64,000 nt of DNA from Myxocyprinus asiaticus (GCF_019703515.2 NC_059374.1:12684245-12748244); one strand, 5' to 3'; counted from the first letter of the stretch, positions 1 to 12,800 are shown. Notes: generated by a model not told the origin, from the sequence alone. Translations and numbers: made by a program.

Positions 1-2290
1 AACCCACTCTATGTCACATAGAAAAAGCAAACTGTGGTACTTTACATGTCAATCAGATGGTATCCTGTCTTAGTGGGCCATTCTTGGCTAGAATAAGATG
101 CAGCGTGGACCAGACTTCATGTTGACAGTTAAAACTGTGGCTCTGCAAGACATCAATGTTAATAATGAGCAATTCAGAAATTACGTTTATCAGTTTATTT
201 TTTTAAATAGTAGACATCAAACCACAACTTGGTGCTTGCCCATACAAAACTCACCATGACGCTAGGGTTTTGTGGGGGGTTGCAAAAGCAGTGCTATGTA
301 GTTGCTAAGGTGTTTTTAGTGTTCTTCAGTTTAAATCTGGTCACTTAGAAAATAAAAATCACACATTTCCTTCAAAAGCCATATGATTTGAGGTATCATT
401 CATGTTTGTAGCACAAATTATGCAATTTAAAAAGTGTAATACTTGAGGCAGAAAGTATACTTTGGTAGTTCACTTGCCAAGTATGTCTTGTGCGCTGTGC
501 ACGTGATGCGATTTCATTATCAGCAAACTTTGCGTGTCGTCATCATGTTTAGGCTGTGCTAATTAATTACTGAGTTATCCTGTCATAAATAAATAAACCA
601 TAATGTTTAGGGGGATGAGCCAATCACTTAACACTTTTCTCACATTTTTATCGTGTGCTTAAGTCATCTTAATTATCTTATTTAAGAATAGTTCCTCACA
701 AAATTACATAATATATGGTAGATTAAGTACAATGTGTCACAGGAGTGTGGTGTTTATTTCAAAATGCCTTGAGGGATCTAAACAATAATCATTAAAAATG
801 AGTCACGTTTGAAGGAAGTTTTGCATGAGGTAGTTGGTTACACTTCCTCTGTCTTTCTCTATTCTGCTTTCAGTGTAGCTACTTATATTTTGGAAAAGCC
901 CACAGTCTGCAGTTTCTATATAGCTATCTGTTCCTGTAGGAAACAAAGATTACAAATCTCCTTACTATCTCAATTTTTTTTCGACCAGACAACAATGAGA
1001 TTACAAAGAGTGCAAATAGAGATCTCAACACTTTCTCAAACTGTGCTCAGATTTTCCAAAACACCAAAGTCAATATGATCTCAAAACATTTCTCATCAAA
1101 ATCTTCCAAGACCATGAGCTATGAAAGTGGAACCTCCAAGCAATTAAATGTTCCTAAAGCTTACAATCAAAGAAAGCAATAAAAAATTTAAATCAGTCAA
1201 AAGAGATGATAAAAAAGCCAATTTGCACCTTGCACACAGCACAACAAAAAGTTCAGCTGTCTGTTCTTTCTCTCAAAGAAGGGGTGGGACCTATCCAGGA
1301 GGTAGGAGGGGCTATGGTAAGTGAATTCACTTGTCATGATAACACTTCAGTTGTAAAACCCTCCACAGCATGGTTGCCTCCCTCCCGCCTCTTCAATGCG
1401 TAGAGCACAGAATGCTGAGGCTTTTGCTGACAAAGATACCAAGACACAGCAGTGAGGAAGGGGGTGGGCCAGAAAAATAGATCGTCAATCAAAGCAGCAG
1501 GATTGACTCACTCATTTACACTGTAACGCATTCAGAGAGCAGGACTGAGACAGCGTGTCTAGCCCTCAATGTGAACCCAACGTGCTGCATGTGAACTACA
1601 GGTGTTCTGCAGTTACTGGACCATCTGTGGAACTGAGAATAAAGACAGGATTTACTGAAAGGATACTTCAAGGCAATCCAGTAAACAACAACTTTTGGGA
1701 AATACTTTCATTAGAATGCCAGACAAAGAAGTCTGCTTTTCATCAATGGGATCAATGGCTAGTGGATTCTAACAGGATTCCATCTCCCTTCAGCTGCTTG
1801 TGGTTGTGTCCATAAGGTATTTCTCAAGTCAAACTGGAGGAAAGGACTTCTTGACTTGAAATTCTGGAGTGAGTGAGTAGAACTTCTAACCTTGGGGCAA
1901 GAATCCTGTGGGGAGACTGGGAAAAGGGCTAGAGGAAGGGGGAGGGGAGAGGTGCTTGGGATCTTGCTCCAGTCTCTGTGGAGAACTGCCTTCAACTTAA
2001 GTGAACCCCCCCACCCACACACACACACACAAACACACTGAATCTAGCACGCTTTGTTAACAGAGACGCTACAGAGAAGTGTTTGATTGCCTGCATTTTT
2101 TAACTGTCAACAGAATAAGTGCATTAAGGAGATATATGTAACGTTCAAGCCAAGGGCGTCTTGTGGTTTAAAGCTAACTTGTATGTTGCACATGCTTTAT
2201 TTTCCCCTGTTGAATCTTGGATTGAGGGAAATCCTCTTATCCTGTTGCCTTTGCCTGACTACCACCCCATAGGGTGCCTTTGTTTCTCAG
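1..2290. other. Upstream flank of lpar6, no coding exon recognised
   Basis: The stretch is AT-rich. Short open frames here (for example 809-1078 and 1555-1815) resemble no family I know and are probably chance. A short CA run lies near 2012-2037. The end of the block reads as the 3' end of an intron that leads into the receptor exon, so a non-coding 5' exon of lpar6 may lie here or further upstream, but I cannot place it. I looked for RB1-like exons, because mammalian LPAR6 sits in an RB1 intron, and recognised none. Confidence 0.5.
2278..2290 (+). promoter_or_regulatory. Putative 3' splice site just before the lpar6 start codon
   Basis: A pyrimidine-rich tract ends in TTTGTTTCTCAG at 2290, followed by CGAG and then the ATG at 2295. 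This is a good acceptor consensus and suggests that a non-coding 5' exon is spliced four bases upstream of the start codon, a common arrangement for single-coding-exon GPCR genes. It is inferred from sequence only. Confidence 0.55.
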
Positions 2291-2294
2291 CGAG

Positions 2295-3416
2295 ATGTAC
2301 AACACCACGTCTCTGATGGACAGCTCAGCTCAGAAATGGGGCGCCAGCTTCAACAGCTGTGACAGTAATAATTCTCTGCAGCTGAGCAACATGACGCTTT
2401 GCCCAAAGAATGACAACTTCAAGTATGCACTCTACAGTATAATTTTCAGCATTGTCTTTATAGTGGGACTCATCACCAATGTTGCAGCCATGTACATTTT
2501 CACATGTTCGCTGAAACTGCGGAATGAGACCACAACGTATATGATGAACCTTGTGGTATCAGACTTGTTGTTTGTGCTCACACTCCCCTTAAGAGTTTTT
2601 TACTTCATTCAGCAAAACTGGCCGTTTGGTAGCCTCCTCTGCCAGCTCTCCGTCTCACTCTTTTACACCAATATGTACGGGAGCATCCTGTTCCTCACGT
2701 GCATCAGCGTGGACCGCTTCCTGGCCATCGTATACCCCTTCCGTTCGAGGGGGCTTCGGACCAAACGGAATGCCAAGATCGTGTGTGCTGCTGTTTGGGT
2801 TTTGGTGCTCTCCGGAAGTCTTCCAACTGGCTTCATGCTTAACAGCACTAACGTTCAGAACAATACCACATCTTGCTTTGAGAACTTCTCCTCGAAACAG
2901 TGGAAGAGCCATCTCTCCAAGGTGGTGATCTTCATAGAGACTGTGGGGTTCCTGATCCCTCTGCTCCTGAATGTGGTTTGCTCTGCTATGGTGCTCCAAA
3001 CTTTGAGGAGGCCAAAGTCCGTCGGTCGGGGAGGGAAGCTGAACAAGACAAAGATCTTGCGGATGATCATTGTCCATCTCTCCATCTTCTGCTTTTGTTT
3101 CATCCCTTATAATGTCAACTTGGTCTTCTACTCAATGGTGCGGACAAAGACCTTAAAGGGGTGCGCAGTGGAATCGGTGGTCCGGACGATCTATCCCATC
3201 GCACTGTGCATTGCTGTATCCAACTGCTGTTTCGACCCCATTGTCTACTACTTCACCTCAGAAACCATACAAAACTCCATCAAGAGGAAGTCACAGATTA
3301 ACCGTTCATGTAATGCCAAGTTCTCTGAGGCCTTACAGTCAGAGACAAGCTCTACCCTTCAGTTCAGCTTGAGGTCCATTAAGAACAAGATGTTCCACAA
3401 TGAGTCTAATGTATGA
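2295..3416 (+). CDS. lpar6: Lysophosphatidic acid receptor 6 (P2Y5-like GPCR)
   Basis: Intact 373-residue class A receptor in one exon, expected at the plasma membrane, where the family binds lysophosphatidic acid and signals mainly through G12/13 and other G proteins. Seven hydrophobic segments lie at about residues 44-69, 78-102, 117-139, 162-180, 207-233, 254-277 and 298-320. DRF (140-142) stands in the DRY position, DPIVY (314-318) in the NPxxY position, and Cys116 and Cys194 can form the TM3-ECL2 disulfide. Segments such as [34 protein letters not shown] and IQNSIK, and the C-terminal NKMFHNES, fit LPAR6 better than LPAR4. The N-terminus is about 30 residues longer than in mammals, with sequons at N3, N25 and N32. 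An in-frame GTG seven codons upstream is not used: it lies within the apparent intron. The a or b paralogue cannot be decided here. Confidence 0.95.
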   Translation: MYNTTSLMDSSAQKWGASFNSCDSNNSLQLSNMTLCPKNDNFKYALYSIIFSIVFIVGLITNVAAMYIFTCSLKLRNETTTYMMNLVVSDLLFVLTLPLRVFYFIQQNWPFGSLLCQLSVSLFYTNMYGSILFLTCISVDRFLAIVYPFRSRGLRTKRNAKIVCAAVWVLVLSGSLPTGFMLNSTNVQNNTTSCFENFSSKQWKSHLSKVVIFIETVGFLIPLLLNVVCSAMVLQTLRRPKSVGRGGKLNKTKILRMIIVHLSIFCFCFIPYNVNLVFYSMVRTKTLKGCAVESVVRTIYPIALCIAVSNCCFDPIVYYFTSETIQNSIKRKSQINRSCNAKFSEALQSETSSTLQFSLRSIKNKMFHNESNV

Positions 3417-3900
3417 GAACTAGGAGATGGTAGTATTGGACAAATGGATACTTGGCCCAAATCCTATCTTGGTTCAATTCTCAAAGTCATTACATAAACT
3501 TGATCTAAGGAAAGTGAATGTCCAAAAAGCACTCTATGGTGAGTGAAATATGGCATAAAACATGTAGAATATGCCCTATATGGGTTTGTTAATATTTTCC
3601 AGGGCAATAAATAAACTACACCCTTTTAGAGGGATTTAACTCCCTCTTAAAGACATACTTCAAGCCCAGTACTGGACGGCACATCTGTTCTCAATGGAAT
3701 TATTTCCAAACATTTGAATTGCTTAAATGTGGAGTAAGCATCATGCAAATATATTAACTGGAACTTGATTAAAATAGACCAGAACTTCTAACAATATGTG
3801 AATGTACTTACATTTCCAAAATGGTAAGTGAATGTGTAAAAAACATACAATGTTTTAACCACTATTTAAATAAACCTAGATATGAAATAGATTTCGCAAT
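3417..3900 (+). other. Probable 3' UTR of lpar6 with poly(A) signals
   Basis: AT-rich sequence directly after the TGA. AATAAA hexamers occur at 3606-3611 and 3869-3874, either of which could end the transcript. Neither a cleavage site nor the real UTR length can be decided from sequence alone. Confidence 0.5.
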
Positions 3901-6900
3901 ACCCATTGACAACACATTGACTGCCTGAAGTGTCATACTATTAACAAGCTGCAAACTTTTGTTGGCACTTTATATCTTACTGTATATTAACTTTGCACTG
4001 ACATTGATACTGTTGTCATAATGCACTGTTTAGTTTTCTGTTACAAACTTCACATGAAAACAAAAATTTTAAATCTAGTCAGAGGTATTTATTTATAATA
4101 GATAATTCTTCCTTTCTCTGTAATGAATGTTTATATAGCATGTTTGCAAGAAACAATACACTCTTAAAACTGCAATCACAAGGTTATGTTTTTTCCTTCT
4201 ATATAAATGTTATTCAGGATTTACCATATAAACTCTTTACAATCTATCTGTCATGGTAAATGTGAACATTTAATGGCCACAATGTAAAAGGTGACGTTCT
4301 TTCTCTGGGGCTGTTAGAAATCTTCAGTGGCTTACTTTGATAAAGAACAGCCTCCCACCCTAAACGGAAAAAAAACAACATTTCAACCACTTTGGGTCAT
4401 TATCTACAAGTGTCAGTAACTATGAGCTGTGAATCAAATGTTTACCTGTATAGAACCAACTCAGCAACAATATAATGTTCATTTGATGTCATCTGCTGCA
4501 GGTGAAACCAAGTTGAGGTTTGGGGTAAATGAGGTTGAGAAATATCTTCAAAACTGCGTCATTTGTGACATAACAGCACAGCTCTAGATTTGGCAAGAAC
4601 TGTCAACACATGCAGTCATGACCAAGATCCCAACCTCTAAACGTGCCTGTTAAAGGTGTTGCTTTATCTGTAAACAAACACCAGACACAAATGGAAGATA
4701 CAAAGCTCTTCAGCTCTTGACACAGTTGACTGACAAATATCATTATGTATGACCACAATGTTCTAAGCTAGTTTAGCACGTGAAAAAAAAAAGGGAAATG
4801 AAAAAGACTAAAAAAACAAACTGGCAAACATTTGCGGCGAATCAAAAGCTAATTTGCATGTGAAAATAAAGAGTGGCAAATTTGCTGCAAATTTGTGGAA
4901 AGTTTGTGGCTAGTTTAGATTTTTTTGTAAGGGTGTACTTCACATGTGTTAGGAAAAAATATATACTTTTGAGTAAGATGACGTGCAATTATGAGGATAT
5001 ACTACCACATTAAATTGTGTCTTGATAACCCCTTTGTCTCAAAGCTAATGTTAGCATCTAGCAAACATGTAATTAATCTTTACTTCCTTTTTAGGTGAGT
5101 ACCATGTGTGCACCTATTTTCCTATTTCCAACATGCTATGATTTGGAATGAATTAATTCTAAATCTTGCATACTGTTTAACAGTTAGCAAATTTGATTGC
5201 AGCTTAAGCCAGTTAAAAGAGTGCAGATTGTGCCTTATGGCTCATGGCACACACTCAAAGGTGTGGAGGGAGTGATTCAGGAAAGTTTGGAAACTCTGAG
5301 GTGTTTAGATGTGCCAGACTTCTTTTCCTTTCATGTCATCATAGGGCATTGCCTCCACTAGCACACATGGGTGAACGCAAGTCTTAGTGTGGAGTTGGTT
5401 CACCCATCACTAATCCCTCAAGATCACATTCTCTATCCAGGACTTTATCAGAAAATTGCAAGTTTTTAAACTGTAGTGGTTTATGATGCATTTTGTTATT
5501 CATGATACACATGCATAACACTGATGCAAATGCAAAGATCAAAATATGTAAGATTACAAATCAGATAAGAGTGCTAGTTTACTCTAGTGTCTGTATGCAT
5601 ATGAGTAAAACATGTTGAGGTCACATTTCACCCCATAATCAAAACACAAAAAAAATGTTTTTGCTTAAAGAAAATAAAGCCTATTTTAGGACTATTAACA
5701 TGCAAAAATATAAAAAATAAAAATAAATGTACAAATAAATTTATATAATGAAAAAAGTGTCATTTATGACATTTATATTTATCAGTACTCGTATGTCAAA
5801 TTAGAAAATTTATTTCTATGGACACTTTTTAAATTTTTTACATTTCTTTATATATATATATATATATATACAGTATATTGCAGGTTTGGTCCTCCATAAC
5901 AGATGGCTTACTTATAATTGCGTATATTAAGCTAATTCATTTTTTAATTATTAGTTAATTATTGAGCTAGGTTTTTTTTGCATTACATTAAATGGAATTT
6001 AGGGGAAAATGAGCTTAATTGTTATGAAAATAATGTCATAATGCCACAAATCTTCTTAGTCCTAAAACTAGGCTTAATTTTCTTTAGGCGTAATAATACC
6101 TGAATATGCATGTTCTTGAGAGGCTTCGTAAAATTAATTCAAATGTAGATCTGCATGGATGTCTGCTTATTTCACTTGATTTTGCTTCATTTTTTCTTCT
6201 CAGCGGCTTGTCTTCCTCCTAGCATTGAGGAGAGAGCTGGTGTGGTTTTGATAAACACAGGATTAAGTCTCCAAACTTCAAACAAGTGTTACACACCCAT
6301 ATTTTTCCCTGCAGCTCAGCCCTGCACAAACACTGCCCAGCACGCCACCTCCAGCCCCACTTCAAAGCTTCAAAAACTTCCCACAGGCCTGTTTACTTTT
6401 TCTGCACCTTTGACAGCCTCATTTCCTGATCATGAAGGAGGGGTGCATCAAGAGAACTGAAGATGGTCTTAACTAGTTTAAGACTAGAACTAATGTTTAG
6501 TCTAAGATTCTGTTCTGTTACGATTTTACAGTGGTTGACAGAAGTGTTTGTTTTCGATTTAAAAGAATAGTTGAGGAATAGAAGAGAACCTAAAAATAAA
6601 AATGTATTTACACACCCTCTGCTTTTGCATGTTGTGCACTCAGAAGCCAAGACAGCAGAGGAGTACAGGGATGCAAGAAAACAAAGAGACTAGTGTATGT
6701 ACATGTGAGTGACCTCCTGACCTTTCGACATGTGAGCGCCGCATTACAAGAAGCTCTGTGAAGAAAAGCAACTGTTTGAAAAAATGCCAGGACATCATAA
6801 CTGTTCCCAAGCCCTGTTGTTTATATGTTCCTTTGTCCTTTAAATTGGAGATTAGCATATTTATTGACATGTACTTATAGTGAAACAGAACAGCTGAACA

Positions 6901-7610
6901 AGCAAAGCAAGAACCGGCTGAAGTTATTGATAGATGCCCCAAGGCTGCCAGATTAGGTTTCCATTCAGCCCTGACCCATTTCAGCAGCACATGTGACAGG
7001 AACTCTCCAAACTGACTAAGGTATGCAAACCAATGAAAGCACTGAAAAGCATGTTTCCTCAGAGTGTTTTTGTTTTTGACTGTGTTGCAGCATTGTAGTG
7101 TTCTTTTTTCGTTCATCAGTTATCCAACGTGACCTTCGGTGCATTCAAGCCATGCATTTTATTGGTATGTGTGCTCCAGTTGTGGCCAGTGCTTTTCAAA
7201 AGTGGGGAAGCACAGACTATTGTTTTTCTATATCTCTATATCTCAAAGTGTGCAATGATGGCTGAAAAAAAATACATCAAAAAAATAAATCAAATAAAAC
7301 TGAGGAACTGGACAGAATATATACAGTAGATTGTGCAGTGTCAGTTATTATTGTGATCTGAGTAAGAACCTCACCCTCTTAAAGAGCTGGTTAGAAGACT
7401 CAGCTAACCACAGAACAACTGTTGAACAGATGTGTGTCTGTGTGGTCATACATTTCTGATGACAAGTTCTATATATGTACCTCTGTGTTGGATCTCTCTC
7501 TCTCTCTCTCTCGCTCTCTCTCTCTGTGTGTTTGTGTGCTTGCATATAGTGAAAAACAAAAATCACTATTAGAGAATAATAAAATTATATATTTTGTAAG
7601 TAAAGTCTGT
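3901..7610. other. Intergenic, no gene seen
   Basis: AT-rich sequence without a convincing coding frame. It contains a short TA microsatellite at about 5851-5870 and a CT-rich simple repeat at about 7493-7525. The short open frames at 6155-6460 and 6640-7116 lack recognisable domains, splice context or codon bias, and I treat them as chance. Confidence 0.5.
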
Positions 7611-7615
7611 ACGTA

Positions 7616-7990
7616 AAGGAATAGTTCATCCAACAACCAAAAAGTGTCATTATTCACTCAGCCTTCATGTTATTCAAAACTTGTATGACTTTCTTTTTTC
7701 CATGGTAAACAAATGGAGATGTTTTGCAGATTGCCCAAACTGCTCTTTTTATACAAAGTGAATGGGGAGATTGGGGACTGAGGCTATCGAGCTCCAAAAA
7801 TCACAAAAAGCATCATAAACATACCATAAAAGTGGTCTATATATGACCTTAAACCTGCCTTGACGCACCATGTTTGTATGTACCCAAGCGCAAATGAGAT
7901 TTGAGATTTTTGTCAGGGAACAAGATTTTCAGTGAATAACGACTTAAATTTTACACAAAACTATTGTATGACTTTAGAACAGTTGGAATA
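7616..7990 (+). repeat. Partial copy of a TTAA-flanked cyprinid-type MITE
   Basis: Begins AAGGAATAGTTCATCCAAC and continues with the ATTCACTCAGCCTTCATG and TGTATGACTTTCTTTTTTCC blocks found in the family member at 62621-63079. The right end is not recognisable and the interior diverges. The same family recurs at 8492-11385, 24062-24480, 29160-29409, about 40600-40790 and 60814-60880. Confidence 0.6.
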
Positions 7991-8487
7991 TATATATATA
8001 TATTTTTTTTCATATTTGGCACCGATCAATTGGCCACGATCTTTATCGGACTGATTTAATCTTAAATCTGTGATTGGTGATTGGTCGATCGTGCCTGGAT
8101 TCAGGGCCGATCGTAATTGCAGCTAGCACTAAATCACACACTGCTACTCTAATAAATGAGAACTTGCTCAGTTCTCATGTCATGAAATGTCATGAATAAT
8201 ACTATTCAGACAGGTTGCTCCCTGCTAACATTTATCTGGATAGTAGTTTTGCTAAGTCCCCCTAGATCTGCATAGACTTAATTAAAGCAACATTATCCTC
8301 AGCCAGAGGTAATGACTAATACTATCTGGATGGGCCAACCAACGCTACCTTATCCAAGCAGTACTTCTGATTAGTCCCTATAGTTTCCTATATACTTTAA
8401 CGGGAATAGTATTAACAATAATCAGATGGTATCAAATACTATTTAGGCGAGTTGATCAACATTACGCTGTTCTTAATAATTATAATA
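7991..8487. other. Intergenic, no gene seen
   Basis: Opens with a short TA run and then unassigned AT-rich sequence. The piece at about 8016-8110 with CCGATCAATTGGCC-like text looks repeat-derived and may be related to 19870-19960, but I could not delimit it. Confidence 0.4.
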
Positions 8488-9599
8488 TTAAAGGGATAGT
8501 TCACCCAAAAATGAAAATTCTCTCATCTTTTACTCACCCTCATGCCATCCTAGATTTGTACGACTTTCTTTCTTCTGCTGAACACATATAAAGATTTTTA
8601 GAAGAATATCTTAGGTCTTTAGGTCCATACAATGCAAGGGAATGTCGGCCAGAACTTAAAAGGTCCAAAAAGCAGGGGTGTAAAGTAATTGAGTAAAAAT
8701 ACTTAAGTATTATTATTATTTAAGTATTGTTTTTTGGGATTTGTACTTTAAACGGAATACTTATACTTTTACTTAATTAATTACATTTACAAAGAAAAAA
8801 ATAGCACTTTTTACTCCTTACAATTTTATTTAAACTTGAAAAGTACTCATTACATTTTTGCAGATCATTTTCTTTCGTCTTACTGGACTGAAGCCACCTT
8901 TTCACTGCATCCGATAAACGACAGATGACAGACCAGAGGTCATTATTTGAAATGGAGCATCGCACGGTGGCTGTGTAGAGTTCTGAACATTTGCAGAGGT
9001 GGAATTTCGGATCTGATTTGAGTGTCGGATACGTTGAAATATTTGTGCAACTAGACTGTATGTGACTGAATTTGATGTATTCATTCACAACTATGAGCAC
9101 GAAATGAGAAACACTGATGGTTTTTGTCCTAAACTTTATTCGATGCATGCTACTTCTACAGATTGTCAGTTATGAAGTCAAAAAAGATAATTCATTTTGC
9201 AAATAAATACTGTATATAAAAACAAAAGGCTTTTGTAATTAAATGTGCACGTCATTTATTTTTACACTTGCCTTCATATTTAAATCATATCTAGGAATTT
9301 CTCCCTATTTGCTGAATTATTATTGTTGTTGTTGTTGTTAGGCATCTATTAATTGTAATAAAAACTATAAAACCAGCAATTAGACTGATAATAATAATGA
9401 TAATAAAAATAATGGAATGAGTAAAAATTAATAATGAATTTGATTGAATTCATCCATCTGCTCAACAGCAAAGTTTGGTAGCAAACCTCTGAAAAAAATT
9501 CACAAAAGCAACAACATTACTAACTTTCTTCAAAGCTTATTTCTTACTCTATGTCTCAAGATATCGCAATTCGTGAGTGCCTTCTCCCAGGCAATGAAC

Positions 9600-10182
9600 A
9601 TTGCGTGACTGTGGCAACATCTTTGCAAAATAAAATTATGTGGTTCATTACACGCCACAGGGAAGTGAAATGTCCTCTGTGTGGCGCTAAAAGCAAGTGA
9701 AATGTTCTCCCGAACAGATGAGGTTTTTAAGGTAAATGTTCTATCGAAATTTAAATCAACAAAACCTACCTTCCTACCCCAAACTTTAAACCTAAACCTA
9801 ACCGATAAGTGTCATAAAAAGCAAATGAGATGAAAAACACCATTTCTGAAGCAACCATGGCATTTTGTGGTGCTTGTATGAAACTTTCGGCTCATGTGCT
9901 AACTCGCAGGACTTGTACCCTGGTCCTTTGTATTGCATGTGCAATAGTCTATCAGTTGAGCTAACGTGCAATTTGATCACACATAAACAAGCTTGTAAAT
10001 GTAGTTGGTTATGTAATGCCAATGTTAAAATGAGTCATGCGCTATAGTAAAAGTTTTATATGGCATAAGATAGCATTGTTAAGGAACAGAGTGAAAAGTG
10101 TTTATGAACTGATAATCAGCCATTTTACTCGTGATTTGAGTGAAAGGGGATAAAACTCATTGTGTTAGTGCCTCTAGTGTTC
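9600..10182 (+). repeat. Unnamed interspersed repeat, copy A
   Basis: This segment inside the hAT element is colinear with 18150-18763. Shared landmarks are TTTGCAAAA, the ATTACACG block, GTGAAATGTCC, AAGGTTTTTAAGGT-like text, CCTAAACCTAACC-like runs, TTCTGAAGCAACCA and the closing TAGTGCCTCTAGTGTT. No coding capacity is evident. The family is unassigned. Confidence 0.55.
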
Positions 10183-10410
10183 ATTCCACCAAGAAACTGC
10201 CATGCTACATACAATGTAGTTATTGTAACATTATTCTATGACCAGGTTGCAAATGCCACTGGGGGGGAGAAATATGACAGTCGTCGGAGACAGTATAAAG
10301 GATTGTAAAGATTTAACAAACCAGTCGAATTTAACAACATCCTCTCTCACATAATCTCCTCTCTTGATTTCATTCTAGCTAGGAAAAAAGTTATTTTCTA
10401 CTTTTTTTTT

Positions 10411-10755
10411 CTCCCCAATATGGAATGCCCAATTCCCAATGCGCTCTAAGTCCTCGTGGTGGCGTAGTCATGCATCTTATCACGTGGCTTGTTAAGCGCG
10501 TTACTGTGGAGACATAGCGCGTGTGGAGGCCCGCGCTATTCTCCGCTACATCCACGCAACTCACCACTCGCCCCACTGAGAGCGAGAACCACACATTATG
10601 GTGACCACGAGGAGGTTACCCCATGTGATTCTACTCTCCCTAGCAACCGGCCAATTTGGTTGCTTAGGAGACCTAGCTGGAGTCACTCAGCACGCCCTGG
10701 ATTCGAACTCGCGACTAGTCAGCGCCATTGCTCACTGAGCTACCTAGGCCACCAC
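10411..10755 (-). mobile_element. tRNA-derived SINE inserted in the hAT element
   Basis: Reads 5' to 3' on the minus strand: a tRNA-like head with TAGCTCAGTGAG (A-box region) and GTTCGAATCC (B box) at the right, then the body and a tail ending near CCCAATTCCCAA-type sequence and an A-rich run. TTTCTACTTTTTT occurs on both sides, at about 10395-10407 and 10756-10768, as expected for a LINE-driven target duplication. Related copies lie at 25011-25426 and 43417-43850. Confidence 0.82.
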
Positions 10756-11389
10756 TTTCTACTTTTTTAATACTTAAGTACAGTTTAATGTGAATACTTT
10801 TTTACTTTCACTCAAGTATGTTTTTGGCTAGATACTTGGACTTTTAATTGAGTAAAATGTACACTTATTATCCATACTTTCACTTAAGTATAATTTCTGA
10901 GTACTTTTTACACCTCTGCCAAAAAGCACATAAAGGCAGTATAAAAGTAATTCATATGACCCCAGTGGTTAAATCCATGTCTTCAGAAGTGATATGATAG
11001 GTGTGGGTGAGAAACTGATCAATATTTAAATCCTTTTTTACTATAAATGTCCACTTTCACTTCCACATTCTTCTTCTTTTGTTTTTGGTGATTCGCATTC
11101 TTCATGCCTATCGCCACCTACTGGGCAGGAATGAAAATGTATAATAACTCCTTTTGTGTTACACAGGTTTGTAATTAAATGAACTACATTTTTAGGACTA
11201 TTCCTAAAAAATCTGCCAAGGCAAAACAACAAGACACAGTACACTTGGATTGAAAGGAATAGTTTTAAAGGAATAGTAGGCCCACAATATTCATTAAAAC
11301 ATCTCCTTTTAAGTTGTGCATAAGAAAGAAAGTCAAATGGGTTAGGAACGACCTGAGGGTGAGTAAATTATGACAGAATTTACATTTAA

Positions 11390-12119
11390 GTTATAAAAAT
11401 ACAGTTCTATTCAAGTTACACTATTAATACCTTATGACAGTTTTATCCTCAAGTGATATATGTTGTTTTAAGGATATTTTGATATTTTTACAGGAAAATA
11501 AGACAAAGATCTACTGATTAGGAATCTGATATTTTGTAGCGTAGTGTTATGAAACTAAAAATTCACCTTTTATTTTATGAATTTAGATTCAAATTCTCTT
11601 ACAATTTGTAACTTGTACCCTAATACTAGTAAGCAAGCAAGCAAAAAATAAAGTAAAATAAATAATTAATAATACTTTAAGATGTCTAGGCAGGACAATA
11701 ATGCAATCTCAAATATTCAAGGAATTTAAAATGGCAAATGTTATTGCACTTGAGACTAAACACACACATAAATAAAGCATCTTCTTCATGTCAGAGAGAC
11801 TTTAGAGAGCTATGAGCCTGTGTGTGTGTGTGGAGGGGGTGAGCTGTTGTTGGTCCTGGTTGTGATGTTTAAGCTTTATCTGAACTGCATCAGGGGCCTT
11901 GCACATAAACCAAAATGACTGCTCTGAGTACAGTCTTATCTTATCACCCTAACATCTCTCCACCTGGGGCCAGGATTGAGAATAGCCAGAGCACACACAA
12001 CACACAAAACACTCACACACACAAATACTCATTGTACCCAGTACACAAATCTCAAGTCTCTGCACCATTGTATCTTGTTTTATCAGAGGGGTAAGAGAAA
12101 AGATCCTGATGTGTTCTGA

Positions 12120-12150
<31 letters not shown>

Positions 12151-12285
12151 CAAAACAAAAACAGTATGGCTGGTCACTGGTGTTCCAACTTCCAACAAGG
12201 ATTTTTCATTAGCATAACCAGCAAGACTTCCTTGGTTAACCAGCATTACCAGAAATAAAAAAAAATACAGGTCGACCAGTTTAAA
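11390..12285. other. Intergenic, no gene seen
   Basis: AT-rich sequence with short TG/CA runs at about 11819-11832 and 11994-12023 and an AAAAC pentanucleotide run beginning at about 12119. No coding exon is recognised. Confidence 0.45.
12119..12162 (+). repeat. (AAAAC)n microsatellite
   Basis: About nine tandem AAAAC-type pentamers. Its reverse complement produces phenylalanine, cysteine and leucine-rich open frames on the minus strand that are not genes. Confidence 0.9.
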
Positions 12286-12289
12286 GGAA

Positions 12290-12800
12290 TGTTTAGGGAT
12301 CAATACTTGTTACGGTCAAAACACAATTTGTTTTTGGCTTAATGCTGATCACCACAAAAATTATTTAGACTAGTCCCTCAAATATAAAAAAAATAAGAAA
12401 TGGTTACAGAAAGGCATTTACAATGGACGTCAATGGGGCCAGTCTATAAACATTAAAATAAACTTTGTTTCAAAAGTATAGCCACAACATGTAAACAATA
12501 TCTGTGTTAACATGATTTTAGTGTTATGATATATCGTATTAACCTTATCTGTGAAAAATTATATCCAATATTGCAACTTTGTTATGATGATTTAAGACTA
12601 GTAAACCATGGAATCTGGTAAACGGCGTAACGCCGGCAGATCCCTGATTTTATTACACTAAAATCATGTTTACAGGCCTTTACGTCTTGTGGCTATACTT
12701 TTGAGACAGTGTGCATTTTAACATTTAGAGACTGGCCCCATTCACTTCCATTGTAGGTGCCTCAATGTAACTGCGATTTTTGCTTTTTTTTAACTAAAAA
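12290..12800. repeat. Fold-back (inverted-repeat) element
   Basis: The arms at about 12415-12537 and 12650-12775 are near reverse complements: both carry GGGGCCAGTCT, a CAAAAGTATAGCCACAA core and TGATTTTAGTGT on matching strands. They flank a loop of about 110 bp. The left start, AAGGAATGTTTAGGGATCAA, resembles repeat starts at about 26168 and 53106, so this is a member of a dispersed non-autonomous family. Confidence 0.7.

Larger units (their letters stand above)
8673..10918. mobile_element. hAT-type DNA transposon with 8-bp target duplication
   Basis: Terminal inverted repeats CAGGGGTGTAAAGTAATTGA on the left and ACTTTTTACACCTCTG on the right are flanked by identical 8-bp copies CCAAAAAG at 8665-8672 and 10919-10926. 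The uninterrupted family member at 62621-63079 has one copy of the matching site, so the boundaries are secure. No intact transposase is visible. A 123-codon minus-strand frame at 8777-9148 could be a remnant but shows no motif I can name. Confidence 0.88.
8492..11385 (+). mobile_element. TTAA MITE split by a hAT insertion
   Basis: The left end (AGGGATAGTTCACCCAAAAA) follows TTAA at 8488-8491, and the right end abuts TTAA at 11386-11389 but lacks its terminal bases. The two halves, 8492-8672 and 10919-11385, match in reverse orientation the uninterrupted copy at 62621-63079, including the part that reads TTCGCATTCTTCATGCCTATC here. The element is non-autonomous. TTAA flanks suggest mobilisation by a piggyBac-type transposase, which is an inference. 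Confidence 0.7.

Noticed and set aside
2274..2294. GTG start seven codons upstream for lpar6
   Set aside because: The segment is the pyrimidine tract and acceptor of an intron. ATG at 2295 is the natural start.
8777..9148. 123-codon minus frame as hAT transposase
   Set aside because: Lies inside the element, but no BED finger or catalytic motif is visible. Left as unproven.
10700..10755. tRNA gene (B box GTTCGAATCC on minus strand)
   Set aside because: It is the head of a SINE with a target duplication. No full cloverleaf can be drawn.
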